41,614 nucleotides of DNA from a virus, in the IMG/VR virus record IMGVR_UViG_3300010375_000031, positions 1 to 41,614 of that record; one strand, 5' to 3'. The position numbers were made by a program, and so were the translations under genes. Below are positions 29,336-37,607 of the stretch, piece after piece. Below the pieces are notes generated by a model that searched no databases, was not told the DNA's origin, and worked only from the letters and a program-made list of their open reading frames with translations. Within the stretch, counting starts at the first letter, position 1. Each line of letters starts with the position of its first letter.

Positions 29336-29671
29336 ATGAAGTTCATCGATTCCCTTGCCGACTTTGTCGGCAGCGCCGTCACCGCTCGCGAGTTCGAGCA
29401 CAACGGCAAGACCCGCACCTTCTACGCGCGCGAGCTCGCCGCGGACGAAGCCGAGAAGCTCTATGACATCGTCGGCACCGATGGCAAGCCCGATCCGAAG
29501 AAGGCTAAGGGCTTCCGCAATCGCATCATTGCGACCTGCATCTGCGATGAGACCGGCAATACGGTCCTGACGGAACAGGAAGCCGGCAAGCTGCCGAACA
29601 AGCTCGCGACCAAGCTCCAGGCCTTCGCCATCGAGGTGAATACCGCCGAAAAAAAGGACTTGGAAGCGTAG
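29336..29671 (+). CDS. Tail assembly chaperone G-like (zero frame)
   Basis: A 111-residue protein (MKFIDSLADFVGSAVTAREF start; ARELAADEAEKLYDIVG) that occupies the place of lambda gpG between tube and tape measure. It ends TAEKKDLEA. A heptamer A AAA AAG at 29650-29656, five codons before the stop, lets part of the ribosomes shift to the -1 frame and make a longer G-T product. It should keep the tape measure soluble during tail assembly. Confidence 0.9.
   Translation: MKFIDSLADFVGSAVTAREFEHNGKTRTFYARELAADEAEKLYDIVGTDGKPDPKKAKGFRNRIIATCICDETGNTVLTEQEAGKLPNKLATKLQAFAIEVNTAEKKDLEA
29650..29656 (+). promoter_or_regulatory. -1 ribosomal frameshift site A AAA AAG
   Basis: The codons GAA AAA AAG give a perfect X XXY YYZ heptamer. 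After slipping back one base the ribosome reads GGA CTT GGA AGC and stays open through to 30021. Same heptamer class as in E. coli dnaX. Confidence 0.88.
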
Positions 29672-30021
29672 AGCGGCTTTGGCACGTCTTGGCGCTCCGG
29701 CTCGGTTATCCGGTCGGAGTGCTGAAACGGATCATGTCAGCGAAGGAGTTCGCACGCTGGCAGTTGCTCTACGAGCAGGAGCCCTTCGACGACGAATACA
29801 CCTTCCGCCTTCCCGGCGCGATGGTCTGTTCCATCGTCGCAAACGTCAACCGTGACCCGAAGGCTCGCAAAGAGCCTTACTCCCCTTCCGATTTTCTCCC
29901 CTTCGCCGGCCGCGCGCTGCTGGAGGACGAGGCGCAGCCGGAAGAAACCCAAACCGACGACGACATCCGCGAACGGCTCAATGCCATCGCGTCGACGATG
30001 AATGGAACGCCGCTGAAATGA
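29656..30021 (+). CDS. T-part of the G-T tail assembly chaperone (reached by -1 frameshift)
   Basis: The -1 frame encodes 121 residues: GLGSVERLWHVLALRLGYPV, then LKRIMSAKEFARWQLLYEQE, and an acidic/Pro-rich end. The LALRLG...MSAKEFARWQLLYEQEPF pattern is that of gpT-type chaperones. A TTG at 29689 could in principle start it alone, but it has no ribosome site, while the fusion through the slippery site gives a 228-residue G-T protein. Its stop overlaps the tape measure ATG by 4 bases. Confidence 0.87.
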   Translation, partial: GLGSVERLWHVLALRLGYPVGVLKRIMSAKEFARWQLLYEQEPFDDEYTFRLPGAMVCSIVANVNRDPKARKEPYSPSDFLPFAGRALLEDEAQPEETQTDDDIRERLNAIASTMNGTPLK

Positions 30022-33000
30022 GTGAATCACTCGGCAAATTTGTCATCGATCTGGAAGCCCGGATCGCCAATCTGGAAAGCGATCTCGGCCGCGCCGAACG
30101 TCTTGCGCAGAAAGCTGCGCGTGAGATGCAGGCATCGTTCGAGAAAGGTTTCAAGGCGATCGAGCAGGCGGCGGATCGTGGCAAGGACGGTGTTCTTGAG
30201 GCGTTGAATGCGCTCACCGGGCTGAGCGCTGCTCAGCTCGGCATCGGCGCAGTTGTCGCCGGTCTCGGCGAGATCACGAAACACGCGCTGGAAACCGCCG
30301 ACGTGCTGAACAAGATGTCTCAGCGCGTCGGCATCAGCGTTGAATCGCTATCTGGCTTGAGCTATGCCGCGCAGCTTGCCGACGTCGATGTCGAATCTTT
30401 CCGCGGCGGCCTCGAGAAATTCGCGAAGGCGGCGAGCGCGGCGGCCGGTGGCAGCAAGGAACAGGCCGCGGCATTCCAGGCGATCGGTGTCGCGACGAAG
30501 GATGCAGGCGGAAACATCCGCCCGATGGAACAACTCCTCGTCGAGACGGCGGGGAAGTTCGCCGGCTTCAAAGACGACGCGAACAAGACCGCGCTGGCAA
30601 TTGCGTTGTTCGGCAAGTCCGGTGCCGCGCTGATCCCCTTTCTCAACGAAGGCAGCGAGGGCATCCACAAGATGTCTGCCGAGGCGAAGGCGCTCGGCTA
30701 CGACTTCGCGGCCACGGCCAAACCGGCAGAAGAATTCAACGACAACCTGACCCGCATGAAGCTTGCGGCGGTCGGGCTGGGCAATGACATCGCGAAGGAA
30801 TTGTTGCCATCGCTGCTCGCTGCCGAAGAAAAAACCCTCGAATTCATTAAATCGCTACGCGAGAACGGAACGCTCCAGTCATTCGCGAGCGCGATCGGTT
30901 TCATCGTTGAGCATCTCGACGCGCTCGTGGTAGTGCTCGGCACGCGCCTCGCGATCGGCGCGGCAATCAGCGCATTCGAAGCTTTGACGGCAGCGATCGC
31001 TGCCACCGGCGCCGCTGCTGCTGTTGCCGAGGGCGCGCTCGCGCTTCTAGGCGGCCCGGCCGGCGTGCTCGCGCTCGTGATCGGCGGCGTCTATTTGCTG
31101 ACGACTCGACTCGACGAAAACCAGAAGGCGGTGCTCGCCTGCGAAGAGGCGATTCGGAAGTTGCGTGATGCACACGGTGAAGAGCGTGCTCAATTGGGCA
31201 TTACCGGTGCCGCGCTGTCGAAAGATACCGCTGAGCGGCTGAAGAATGCCGAGGCGATTCTCGCCCAATTGGAGGCGAAGAATCTCGATCTGCAAAAAGC
31301 CAATGCGCGCGCTGGCGATGGCGGAAATGATGCTTTTGGGTTCGGCGATATTTCCGGGTATAGCCCACTTTCGCAGGCAATGGCGAAGCAGCGCAGCGAA
31401 GTCCAGGCGTTGCGCGAAAAACTCACCGAACTGAACCGCGAGCTGAGTATCAATGCCGCTCTGGAAGACTTGGGCGGCGAGGCCGCGAAGAAGGCGGCTC
31501 CGAACTTTACGGCGCTCGCGAAAGCGATGGGCGATGACGCTCTGAAGGCGCAAGCGAAATTCGACGATCTGCTCCGAAAAAGCTCGGAAACCCTCGTCGG
31601 CATTCTCGGCAAGCTAAATCCCGTCCAGAAGATCTATAGCGACTACGCGAAGGGCATCGCTGAGGCCAACAACGTTTATCAAAAGGAATTGGAACTCTCC
31701 GCCAAGTTTCCAGACAGCGCGGAGCGGATGCGCAAAGCAAAGGAACTGTTGATCGCGACGACGAACGCTCTGCAGTTTGCGACGAAGGCTGAAACGGATG
31801 CCTTCCTCAAGCAGCATGACGTCGTCAAAGACTACCTCGACAAGATCGCCGACGAGTCCGCGCTGATCGGCCTGACCGAGCGGCAGAAGGAAATCACCAA
31901 GGCTGTCGAAGACCTCACGCGCGCATGGGAGAAAAACACTCCGGAAGTGCAGGCGTGGCTGCGCCAGATGGGCATCGTCGATCCGACGTCCGAAGAAGGC
32001 CGCCGCAAGATCGCCGAACTCACCGGCGCGCTCTACGACAACAAGCAAGCCTGGGAACTGACGCAGCAGGCCTCGCGCGACTGGGTTTCGATCTTCTCTT
32101 CCGCAGCGGATCGCATCCTCTCGACCAGCGGCAATCTCTGGACGCGCTTCAAGGCTGGCTGGAAAGAGATGATCGATTCGGTCATCGCCTATACGGCGAA
32201 GCTCGCGCTCATCAATCCGATTTTGAACGGCCTGTTCGGTGGCTCAGCGGGGTTCTCTCTGCTGCCGACATTGGCGAATGCGTTCGGCGGCAGCGGCGGC
32301 ACACCGGCACTGGTGCAGACCGGCGCAGCAGCAGCAAGCGCTGCCGGCGGGGGCGGCTTTGACCTGAACTCCATCGGCACGCTCGCCTCGCTGTTCGGCA
32401 ATGGCGGCGACACAGCGGGCGGCGTCCAAGGTTTCGGCGGCATCACCGGCTTGTTCAGCGCATCGAAGTGGATCGACTACGGGAAAAACCTGTGGAGCGG
32501 GTTCTCGACGACGGCGAGCAATTTCTGGAATGGCGCGAATGGCGGCATGAACGGCGTCAATGTCGTCACTGGCCAGCCGTATAGCTTCGGGCTGAGCAAT
32601 GGTGGCTACGGCTCCGCGCTCGGCCAGGGTCTGGGCATTGCGGGCGGCATCTATGCGGGCTACAACCGCGCGCAGAACGCAGACGGGGCATTCGGCAAGA
32701 TCGGCGGCGGCCTGTCCTACGGCCTCGGCACATACGCGCTTGGCGCGGGTCTAGCGAGTGCAGTGGGCGGCGCTGGCTTCGCCGCTGGCGTCGGCGGTGC
32801 ATTCGCGATTCCGTGGATCGGATGGGCCGCGCTCATCGCAATGGTCGTCGACAAGATCTCGGGCGGCAATCTGTTCGGCACGGGCTGGAATCCGACCGGC
32901 ATGGCGCGCAGTACATTGACCGTCGGCGCGGATGATGTGTCAATCGCGAACCAGTACGAGGAAAAGAAGAAGAAAGCCCTCTTCGGAGGCAACGTCTACA

Positions 33001-35357
33001 AATGGGTTGATACCGCCGCCAGCGACGAGCAGAACGATTTCGCGAAGCAGTTGAAGGATGCGCTGATGCGCACGCGCGAGTCCGATGCGGCCGTGCTGGG
33101 TAGCCATATCGCCGACGTCATCACCGGTGCGTTCACGCAGAAGGTCGACAAGGACGGAAAGGTCCAGGAGCAGATTTCGACCGTCCTCGGCAAGACCTAC
33201 AGCGAAGGGATCGACAAGTTCGCCGAGCGCATCGAGGCCGAGAACCGTATCGCGCAGATCAGCAGCGCGCGCGGCGACGATCAGGCATCGCAAATCGCCG
33301 AGCAGTATCGCAAGGATGCAGATCAGCTGGCGCAGGCTGCGCAGTTCCTCTTGCAGGCGCAGGTCGACATTCAGCATGGCATTGGCCTGCTCGGCGATGA
33401 CCATTCGCTGATCGATATCGGCAAGGTCGTCAGCCAGCTTGCACAGCAGAACGAAACCCTCACGCAAACCTACCAGCGTCTGCAGGCCGAAACCCAAGGC
33501 CTGCAATCGACGCTTGACCTGATGGGCATCGACATCGGCAAGACCGGTGCCGAGTTCGTCAAATTTGCCGATGCGGCGACGAACGCCGCGGGCGGCGTAC
33601 AGAACCTTCAAACGCTTCTGCAGGGCTTTCAGCAGGCGTACTACACCGCCGACGAGATCGCCAAGACGCAGATCGCCGCTTATCAGAAACAGGCGCAAAA
33701 CGCGCTGTCCGTTCTCGGGCTTGATCCGACCGAATCGATGGCGGATTTCCGCAAGGCGTTCGAGGCGGCATTGCCGACGCTTTCGCCGGATCAGCTCATT
33801 CAATGGTTGCAGGCGGCGAACTATCTCGCGCAGGCGACGGCAGCGCAGAAGCAATATGACGATCAGCTCGCCGCGACCGCTGACACGCTCAAGCAAAATG
33901 CCGAGACGGTCAAGAGCATCCTCGCGCAGCTCGATCCTGCTGGCGATCCGCTTGCTGGCACGTGGCAGGGTACGCTCGCGACGATCAATGCGCAGTTCGA
34001 CGCCGCGATCGAGAAGCTCAAGACCATCGGCGCGACCTCCGAGCAATTAGCGAAGGTCGAATCGGATCGAACGATCACCATCGCGAACGCACAAAAGGCC
34101 GCAGTCGGCAACTACGCGCAGCTCGTCCAGCAGATCGAGCAGGGCTTCGCCGAACTGCAGCATCCAACGAGCGATTTCCAGAAGGCCCTTGCAACGATCG
34201 GCGCGGCCGAGCGCGACACGATCGCGCAGCTCAACGCCGCCGCGAAGGCCGCGGGCATGCAGGCGGCACGCGAGCAGGATCTCGCGCTCGTGCACCAGTA
34301 CGCCGCCGCGCAAGCCGCCGCCGCCGCACATCAGCTCGACCTCAGCGGCGCCGATCTCGTTTCGAAGCTCAAGGGCAGCAATGGCATTGCCCAGGCGGCG
34401 GAGTCGGCAGGCGCTGGATTGCAAGTGGTCGCGCAGGGCCTGAACTCGGTCCAAGACGCGATCGACAAGTTTCGCAACTCGATGCTGCTGGACAGCTCGT
34501 TGTCGCCGCTCAACACGCAGCAGCAGTACGACGAGGCGCTAAAGCAACTGCGGGCGACAGGCGACGAGAACATCGCGCGTACCGCGCTTGATCTTGCGCG
34601 CAAGCTTGATGCGACCGGCGATGACTACCGGCAGAAGTTCGATCTGATCACTTCGCTCGTGCGCCCCGGTGCCGATACGTCAGGGGTCACCGGCAGAAGC
34701 GCAAGTTCCGCGGCAGCAGGGTCTGGCACACAGCTCTCTGAGCTCGAGAAGAATCAGATCGCGCAGCAGATCGCCCAGGCCGCGGCGGACAAGAGCGGTT
34801 TTACCGGCGACAGCTATGCCGATGTGTTGAAGGGCTGGGGGTATAGCCTTGATCAACTCGGCAAGGACTTGGGTATCCAGGGCAAATCGCTCGACGACTA
34901 CCTCACATCACTCAAAGCCCACAGCTATTCTCTTGACGATCTTTCGAAGCTGGTCACCTCGGAAGTCGATCGCATTGTCAAAGCGATTCAGGATGCTTTC
35001 CCGCAAACCGTCGTAACCGCTGACACGACGATTGTCGGCGACAAGACCGCGCCGATCACAAAGCAAATTAAGACGCCAGTGTCGATCACTGCGCCTGCCG
35101 TTGGCGGCAGTACGGAATCGCAGAAAGCCGAAGAGCTGCAACAGAAATCAGTCGACGTACAGCAACAGATGGTCGATCTGCTCAAGGCTCAGACCGACGT
35201 ATTGCTCGGCCTGGGCAAGATATTGGCGTCGACTGGCGTTGCGACGGAGGATGCCGTGCACGATTTGGGGCCGAAGCTCGACGATATGGCCTCGGGACTC
35301 CGGGCGCTAAACGATGGTGTGCGCAGTGTGCGCACTCGTGATTCGGTGTTGTCGTGA
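30018..35357 (+). CDS. Tail tape measure protein
   Basis: A 1779-residue protein, the largest in the genome. The N-terminus is coiled coil (ESLGKFVIDLEARIANLESD). Around residues 295-365 are hydrophobic helices (LVVVLGTRLAIGAAISAFEA, then LLGGPAGVLALVIGGVYLL), typical for TMP and used at DNA ejection. A Gly-rich region (about 735-985) and a long alpha-helical Ala/Gln-rich C-terminal half follow. Its length sets tail length: at about 0.15 nm per residue a tail of about 265 nm would be expected. It starts in an ATGA overlap with the chaperone. Confidence 0.95.
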   Translation: MSESLGKFVIDLEARIANLESDLGRAERLAQKAAREMQASFEKGFKAIEQAADRGKDGVLEALNALTGLSAAQLGIGAVVAGLGEITKHALETADVLNKMSQRVGISVESLSGLSYAAQLADVDVESFRGGLEKFAKAASAAAGGSKEQAAAFQAIGVATKDAGGNIRPMEQLLVETAGKFAGFKDDANKTALAIALFGKSGAALIPFLNEGSEGIHKMSAEAKALGYDFAATAKPAEEFNDNLTRMKLAAVGLGNDIAKELLPSLLAAEEKTLEFIKSLRENGTLQSFASAIGFIVEHLDALVVVLGTRLAIGAAISAFEALTAAIAATGAAAAVAEGALALLGGPAGVLALVIGGVYLLTTRLDENQKAVLACEEAIRKLRDAHGEERAQLGITGAALSKDTAERLKNAEAILAQLEAKNLDLQKANARAGDGGNDAFGFGDISGYSPLSQAMAKQRSEVQALREKLTELNRELSINAALEDLGGEAAKKAAPNFTALAKAMGDDALKAQAKFDDLLRKSSETLVGILGKLNPVQKIYSDYAKGIAEANNVYQKELELSAKFPDSAERMRKAKELLIATTNALQFATKAETDAFLKQHDVVKDYLDKIADESALIGLTERQKEITKAVEDLTRAWEKNTPEVQAWLRQMGIVDPTSEEGRRKIAELTGALYDNKQAWELTQQASRDWVSIFSSAADRILSTSGNLWTRFKAGWKEMIDSVIAYTAKLALINPILNGLFGGSAGFSLLPTLANAFGGSGGTPALVQTGAAAASAAGGGGFDLNSIGTLASLFGNGGDTAGGVQGFGGITGLFSASKWIDYGKNLWSGFSTTASNFWNGANGGMNGVNVVTGQPYSFGLSNGGYGSALGQGLGIAGGIYAGYNRAQNADGAFGKIGGGLSYGLGTYALGAGLASAVGGAGFAAGVGGAFAIPWIGWAALIAMVVDKISGGNLFGTGWNPTGMARSTLTVGADDVSIANQYEEKKKKALFGGNVYKWVDTAASDEQNDFAKQLKDALMRTRESDAAVLGSHIADVITGAFTQKVDKDGKVQEQISTVLGKTYSEGIDKFAERIEAENRIAQISSARGDDQASQIAEQYRKDADQLAQAAQFLLQAQVDIQHGIGLLGDDHSLIDIGKVVSQLAQQNETLTQTYQRLQAETQGLQSTLDLMGIDIGKTGAEFVKFADAATNAAGGVQNLQTLLQGFQQAYYTADEIAKTQIAAYQKQAQNALSVLGLDPTESMADFRKAFEAALPTLSPDQLIQWLQAANYLAQATAAQKQYDDQLAATADTLKQNAETVKSILAQLDPAGDPLAGTWQGTLATINAQFDAAIEKLKTIGATSEQLAKVESDRTITIANAQKAAVGNYAQLVQQIEQGFAELQHPTSDFQKALATIGAAERDTIAQLNAAAKAAGMQAAREQDLALVHQYAAAQAAAAAHQLDLSGADLVSKLKGSNGIAQAAESAGAGLQVVAQGLNSVQDAIDKFRNSMLLDSSLSPLNTQQQYDEALKQLRATGDENIARTALDLARKLDATGDDYRQKFDLITSLVRPGADTSGVTGRSASSAAAGSGTQLSELEKNQIAQQIAQAAADKSGFTGDSYADVLKGWGYSLDQLGKDLGIQGKSLDDYLTSLKAHSYSLDDLSKLVTSEVDRIVKAIQDAFPQTVVTADTTIVGDKTAPITKQIKTPVSITAPAVGGSTESQKAEELQQKSVDVQQQMVDLLKAQTDVLLGLGKILASTGVATEDAVHDLGPKLDDMASGLRALNDGVRSVRTRDSVLS

Positions 35358-35728
35358 TGGCTAGTTTCGCCGCCCTCATGCATATCCAGCTAGGCTTGAC
35401 GGTCATCAATCCGTTCCGTTTCGCACGGATCGGTGTGCCGTTCTCGCAGACGCTGATCGTCATCGGTGGCACTGCGCCGTATTTCTTCGAGCAGCGCAGT
35501 GCGTTGCCGACAGGCTGGATGTTCGATGAGGCAACCGGAACGTTGTCGTGCCCATCACCGCTGGTGACCACCTTCAGCTTCGACGTGTACATCCGCGACA
35601 CCGGCTTCGACAACGAGATGCTGGCGACCTTCACCGTGATCGTGCTGTTCGAATACGACTACATCCTTGACGAGGCAGGCAACGTGATTACGGACGAATC
35701 GGGCGATCCGATGGTGGTGGAGACATGA
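35357..35728 (+). CDS. Tail protein with He-PIG-like Ig domain, 123 aa
   Basis: The segment GGTAPYFFEQRSALPTGWMF then DEATGTLSCPSPLVTTFSFD (about 36-78) follows the pattern of putative Ig (He_PIG) domains: TAPYxF...LPxGxxxD..TGxLSxxP. A C-terminal acidic part ends VVET. The GTG at 35354 would overlap the TMP stop by 4 bases and ATG follows at once at 35357. A role as a tail-tip decoration or small baseplate protein is likely. Its stop overlaps the next ATG. Confidence 0.78.
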   Translation: MASFAALMHIQLGLTVINPFRFARIGVPFSQTLIVIGGTAPYFFEQRSALPTGWMFDEATGTLSCPSPLVTTFSFDVYIRDTGFDNEMLATFTVIVLFEYDYILDEAGNVITDESGDPMVVET

Positions 35729-36255
35729 GCCAGTTCTCCACCTTCGGCATTGCCAACAACGTCGATCCGATCACGCTGGTCGGCCTGCAGAACGGCGGCA
35801 ACGTGCGTGCGGTCGATGCGGCGCTCAAAGCCTATCTGATGCGTCTTGGGCTTTCGCCGCGCTTCATCGTGCCGTGCCTCGGCGGCGTTGCCTCGACGAA
35901 GTACGACTCCACGAACAAACGTCGGATAGGCACATTTCACTTTAAGCCGGCCCTGGCGCAATGGAACTTGTCGGCGACTTCGACGGCGACGCTCTGCATG
36001 CTGCTCGAAACGACGAACGGGGCCAATGCCGCGCATGGCGAGTTGTTTCAGCAGGACGGCACGGGCGGTCCGCAGCTGATCGCCACAACCACGACGACGA
36101 CTAACCTTGTCGCGACACCCTGCACGGCTGACGTGACTGCGGCATTCCTTGCCGCATCGCCGGAAGCCACGTTCATCGGACACATCTGGCTGACCACTTA
36201 CAACGGCATCGACTGGGCGACTTGCTCGAACGCTTGGATCGAAGTTCAACCGTGA
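35725..36255 (+). CDS. Virion protein of unknown function, 176 aa
   Basis: A beta-rich protein (SQFSTFGIANNVDPITLVGL, YDSTNKRRIGTFHFKPALAQ, ATFIGHIWLTTYNGIDWATC). ATGA overlap with the preceding gene. Contains a Thr run (TTTTTT around residue 120). Position between tape measure and tail-tip proteins points to a tail component. Not recognised. Confidence 0.75.
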   Translation: MSQFSTFGIANNVDPITLVGLQNGGNVRAVDAALKAYLMRLGLSPRFIVPCLGGVASTKYDSTNKRRIGTFHFKPALAQWNLSATSTATLCMLLETTNGANAAHGELFQQDGTGGPQLIATTTTTTNLVATPCTADVTAAFLAASPEATFIGHIWLTTYNGIDWATCSNAWIEVQP

Positions 36256-36267
36256 AGGAAAAATGAG

Positions 36268-37362
36268 ATGGCACTCCCCACACTTTCGAAGTCTTGGATA
36301 TTCAACTGCAACAACCTCATAGCGGCGCAAGGGACTGTGGTGCTCGACAACCAGACACTGCTTCTGGCGGTGGTCAATGCCTTATTGGCCACAGGGAAAT
36401 GGACTGTCTTTTATTCGTGTAATTCGGTCGCAGCGGGCACTGCTGGCGATGGAGTAAATCGCTGGCTAACCCCGACCAATTTGGTTGGTAACTCGCCGGG
36501 TTCTGCTCATTCGTGGATAGTGTTAAAGAACACGAATATGCCCGGTGGCAACTATCAAATCCTGATCGAAGTACCAGGCAACATCACCAGCGCCGGGCTC
36601 ACATTCAAACGATCAATCAACGCCGGATTTACTGGCGGCTCCACTACGAACGCGCCAACATCCACAGACCAAGTATCGTTCTTAGCCACCGCCGCGTATG
36701 GCGGTCCCAGCAACGACCAAGCCATGCGCTGGTCTGTCGAAGTGAGTACTGATGGTCAGTGCACGCGCGTAATATTCGCCGCCGGCGGCGCATTGCGTGG
36801 GCTTTGGTATCTGGAAAAAACGGCCAATCCAGACGCAGGTACTACATACCCAGTGGCAGAGTTTGTCGGTGGAACCAATACCGGTTCATACACACCGAGT
36901 CTTACTGCAATTCAGATATACCCACTTGCCGGAGTAGCAGGAACGGCAAGCGTAGGCTATGTGAGCCAGCTTACAAACCTGACTTCTCCCAGCTCGATCA
37001 ATCTTAATTGGCCTATTGTTCCGGCGTGCGCGGTAGGCACAACGGGGGCTTTCGGTTACTTGGGCATGTTCCAAGATATGTGGGTTGGCTCGGCCAGCAT
37101 CGCGTCTGGCGATAGCTATCCAGGTGCGCCGAATTGGACGGCGAACACCGTCTATGCTCTTGGTGCGCAGGTCACCAACGGATCGAACGTCTACACCTGC
37201 ACCACTGCCGGAACATCCGCTGCAAGCGGCGGCCCGACTGGCACTGGCACCGGCATTGCCGACAACACCTGCGTTTGGAGCTTTTTCTCGGCAACGAACC
37301 AGTTCGTGCAGGTCGGTCAATACATCCTTCCCTGGAACGGCGGAGCGTTCAACCTGACATGA
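36268..37362 (+). CDS. Tail-tip protein with C-terminal WxxNTVYALGA motif, 364 aa
   Basis: Residues 1-280 resemble a beta-structured virion protein (WTVFYSCNSVAAGTAGDGVN; SAHSWIVLKNTNMPGGNYQI; MRWSVEVSTDGQCTRVIFAA). Residues about 290-340 hold PNWTANTVYALGAQVTNGSN and VYTCTTAGTSAASGGPTGTG, a small module common in tail fibres and possibly carbohydrate-binding. AAGGAAAAATGAG gives the ribosome site. Codon use in this gene is a little more AT-rich than in neighbours, which hints at exchange of tail genes. Confidence 0.75.
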   Translation: MALPTLSKSWIFNCNNLIAAQGTVVLDNQTLLLAVVNALLATGKWTVFYSCNSVAAGTAGDGVNRWLTPTNLVGNSPGSAHSWIVLKNTNMPGGNYQILIEVPGNITSAGLTFKRSINAGFTGGSTTNAPTSTDQVSFLATAAYGGPSNDQAMRWSVEVSTDGQCTRVIFAAGGALRGLWYLEKTANPDAGTTYPVAEFVGGTNTGSYTPSLTAIQIYPLAGVAGTASVGYVSQLTNLTSPSSINLNWPIVPACAVGTTGAFGYLGMFQDMWVGSASIASGDSYPGAPNWTANTVYALGAQVTNGSNVYTCTTAGTSAASGGPTGTGTGIADNTCVWSFFSATNQFVQVGQYILPWNGGAFNLT

Positions 37363-37607
37363 CCGCACGCGCCGGTGGTTTTTATAACGTATTCCCGAGC
37401 CAGGCATCCGCCTTGCTGGGTCAGCACGGCCGGAGCGCTGGGTCGTTCTATACGTTTCAAACCAATCTCCCGATCTACAAAATGACGGCCTACTTCACGG
37501 TCGCACCCACGACGGAAACATGGATTGGCCACGGCTCGCCGAACACAACCGTTCCCAGTGGTCGTGTGCCTATCTCCATTGATCACATTCCGCTATTGCT
37601 TCCATGA
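37359..37607 (+). CDS. Small virion protein, 82 aa
   Basis: MTARAGGFYNVFPSQASALL begins it and SGRVPISIDHIPLLLP ends it. Linked by ATGA overlaps to the genes on both sides, so it is translated with them. Not recognised. It may be a small tail-tip subunit. Confidence 0.7.
   Translation: MTARAGGFYNVFPSQASALLGQHGRSAGSFYTFQTNLPIYKMTAYFTVAPTTETWIGHGSPNTTVPSGRVPISIDHIPLLLP

Noticed and set aside
32940-34046. 368-codon minus frame inside the tape measure gene
   Set aside because: Antisense shadow of a helical repeat-rich coding region; no start context and no recognised domain.
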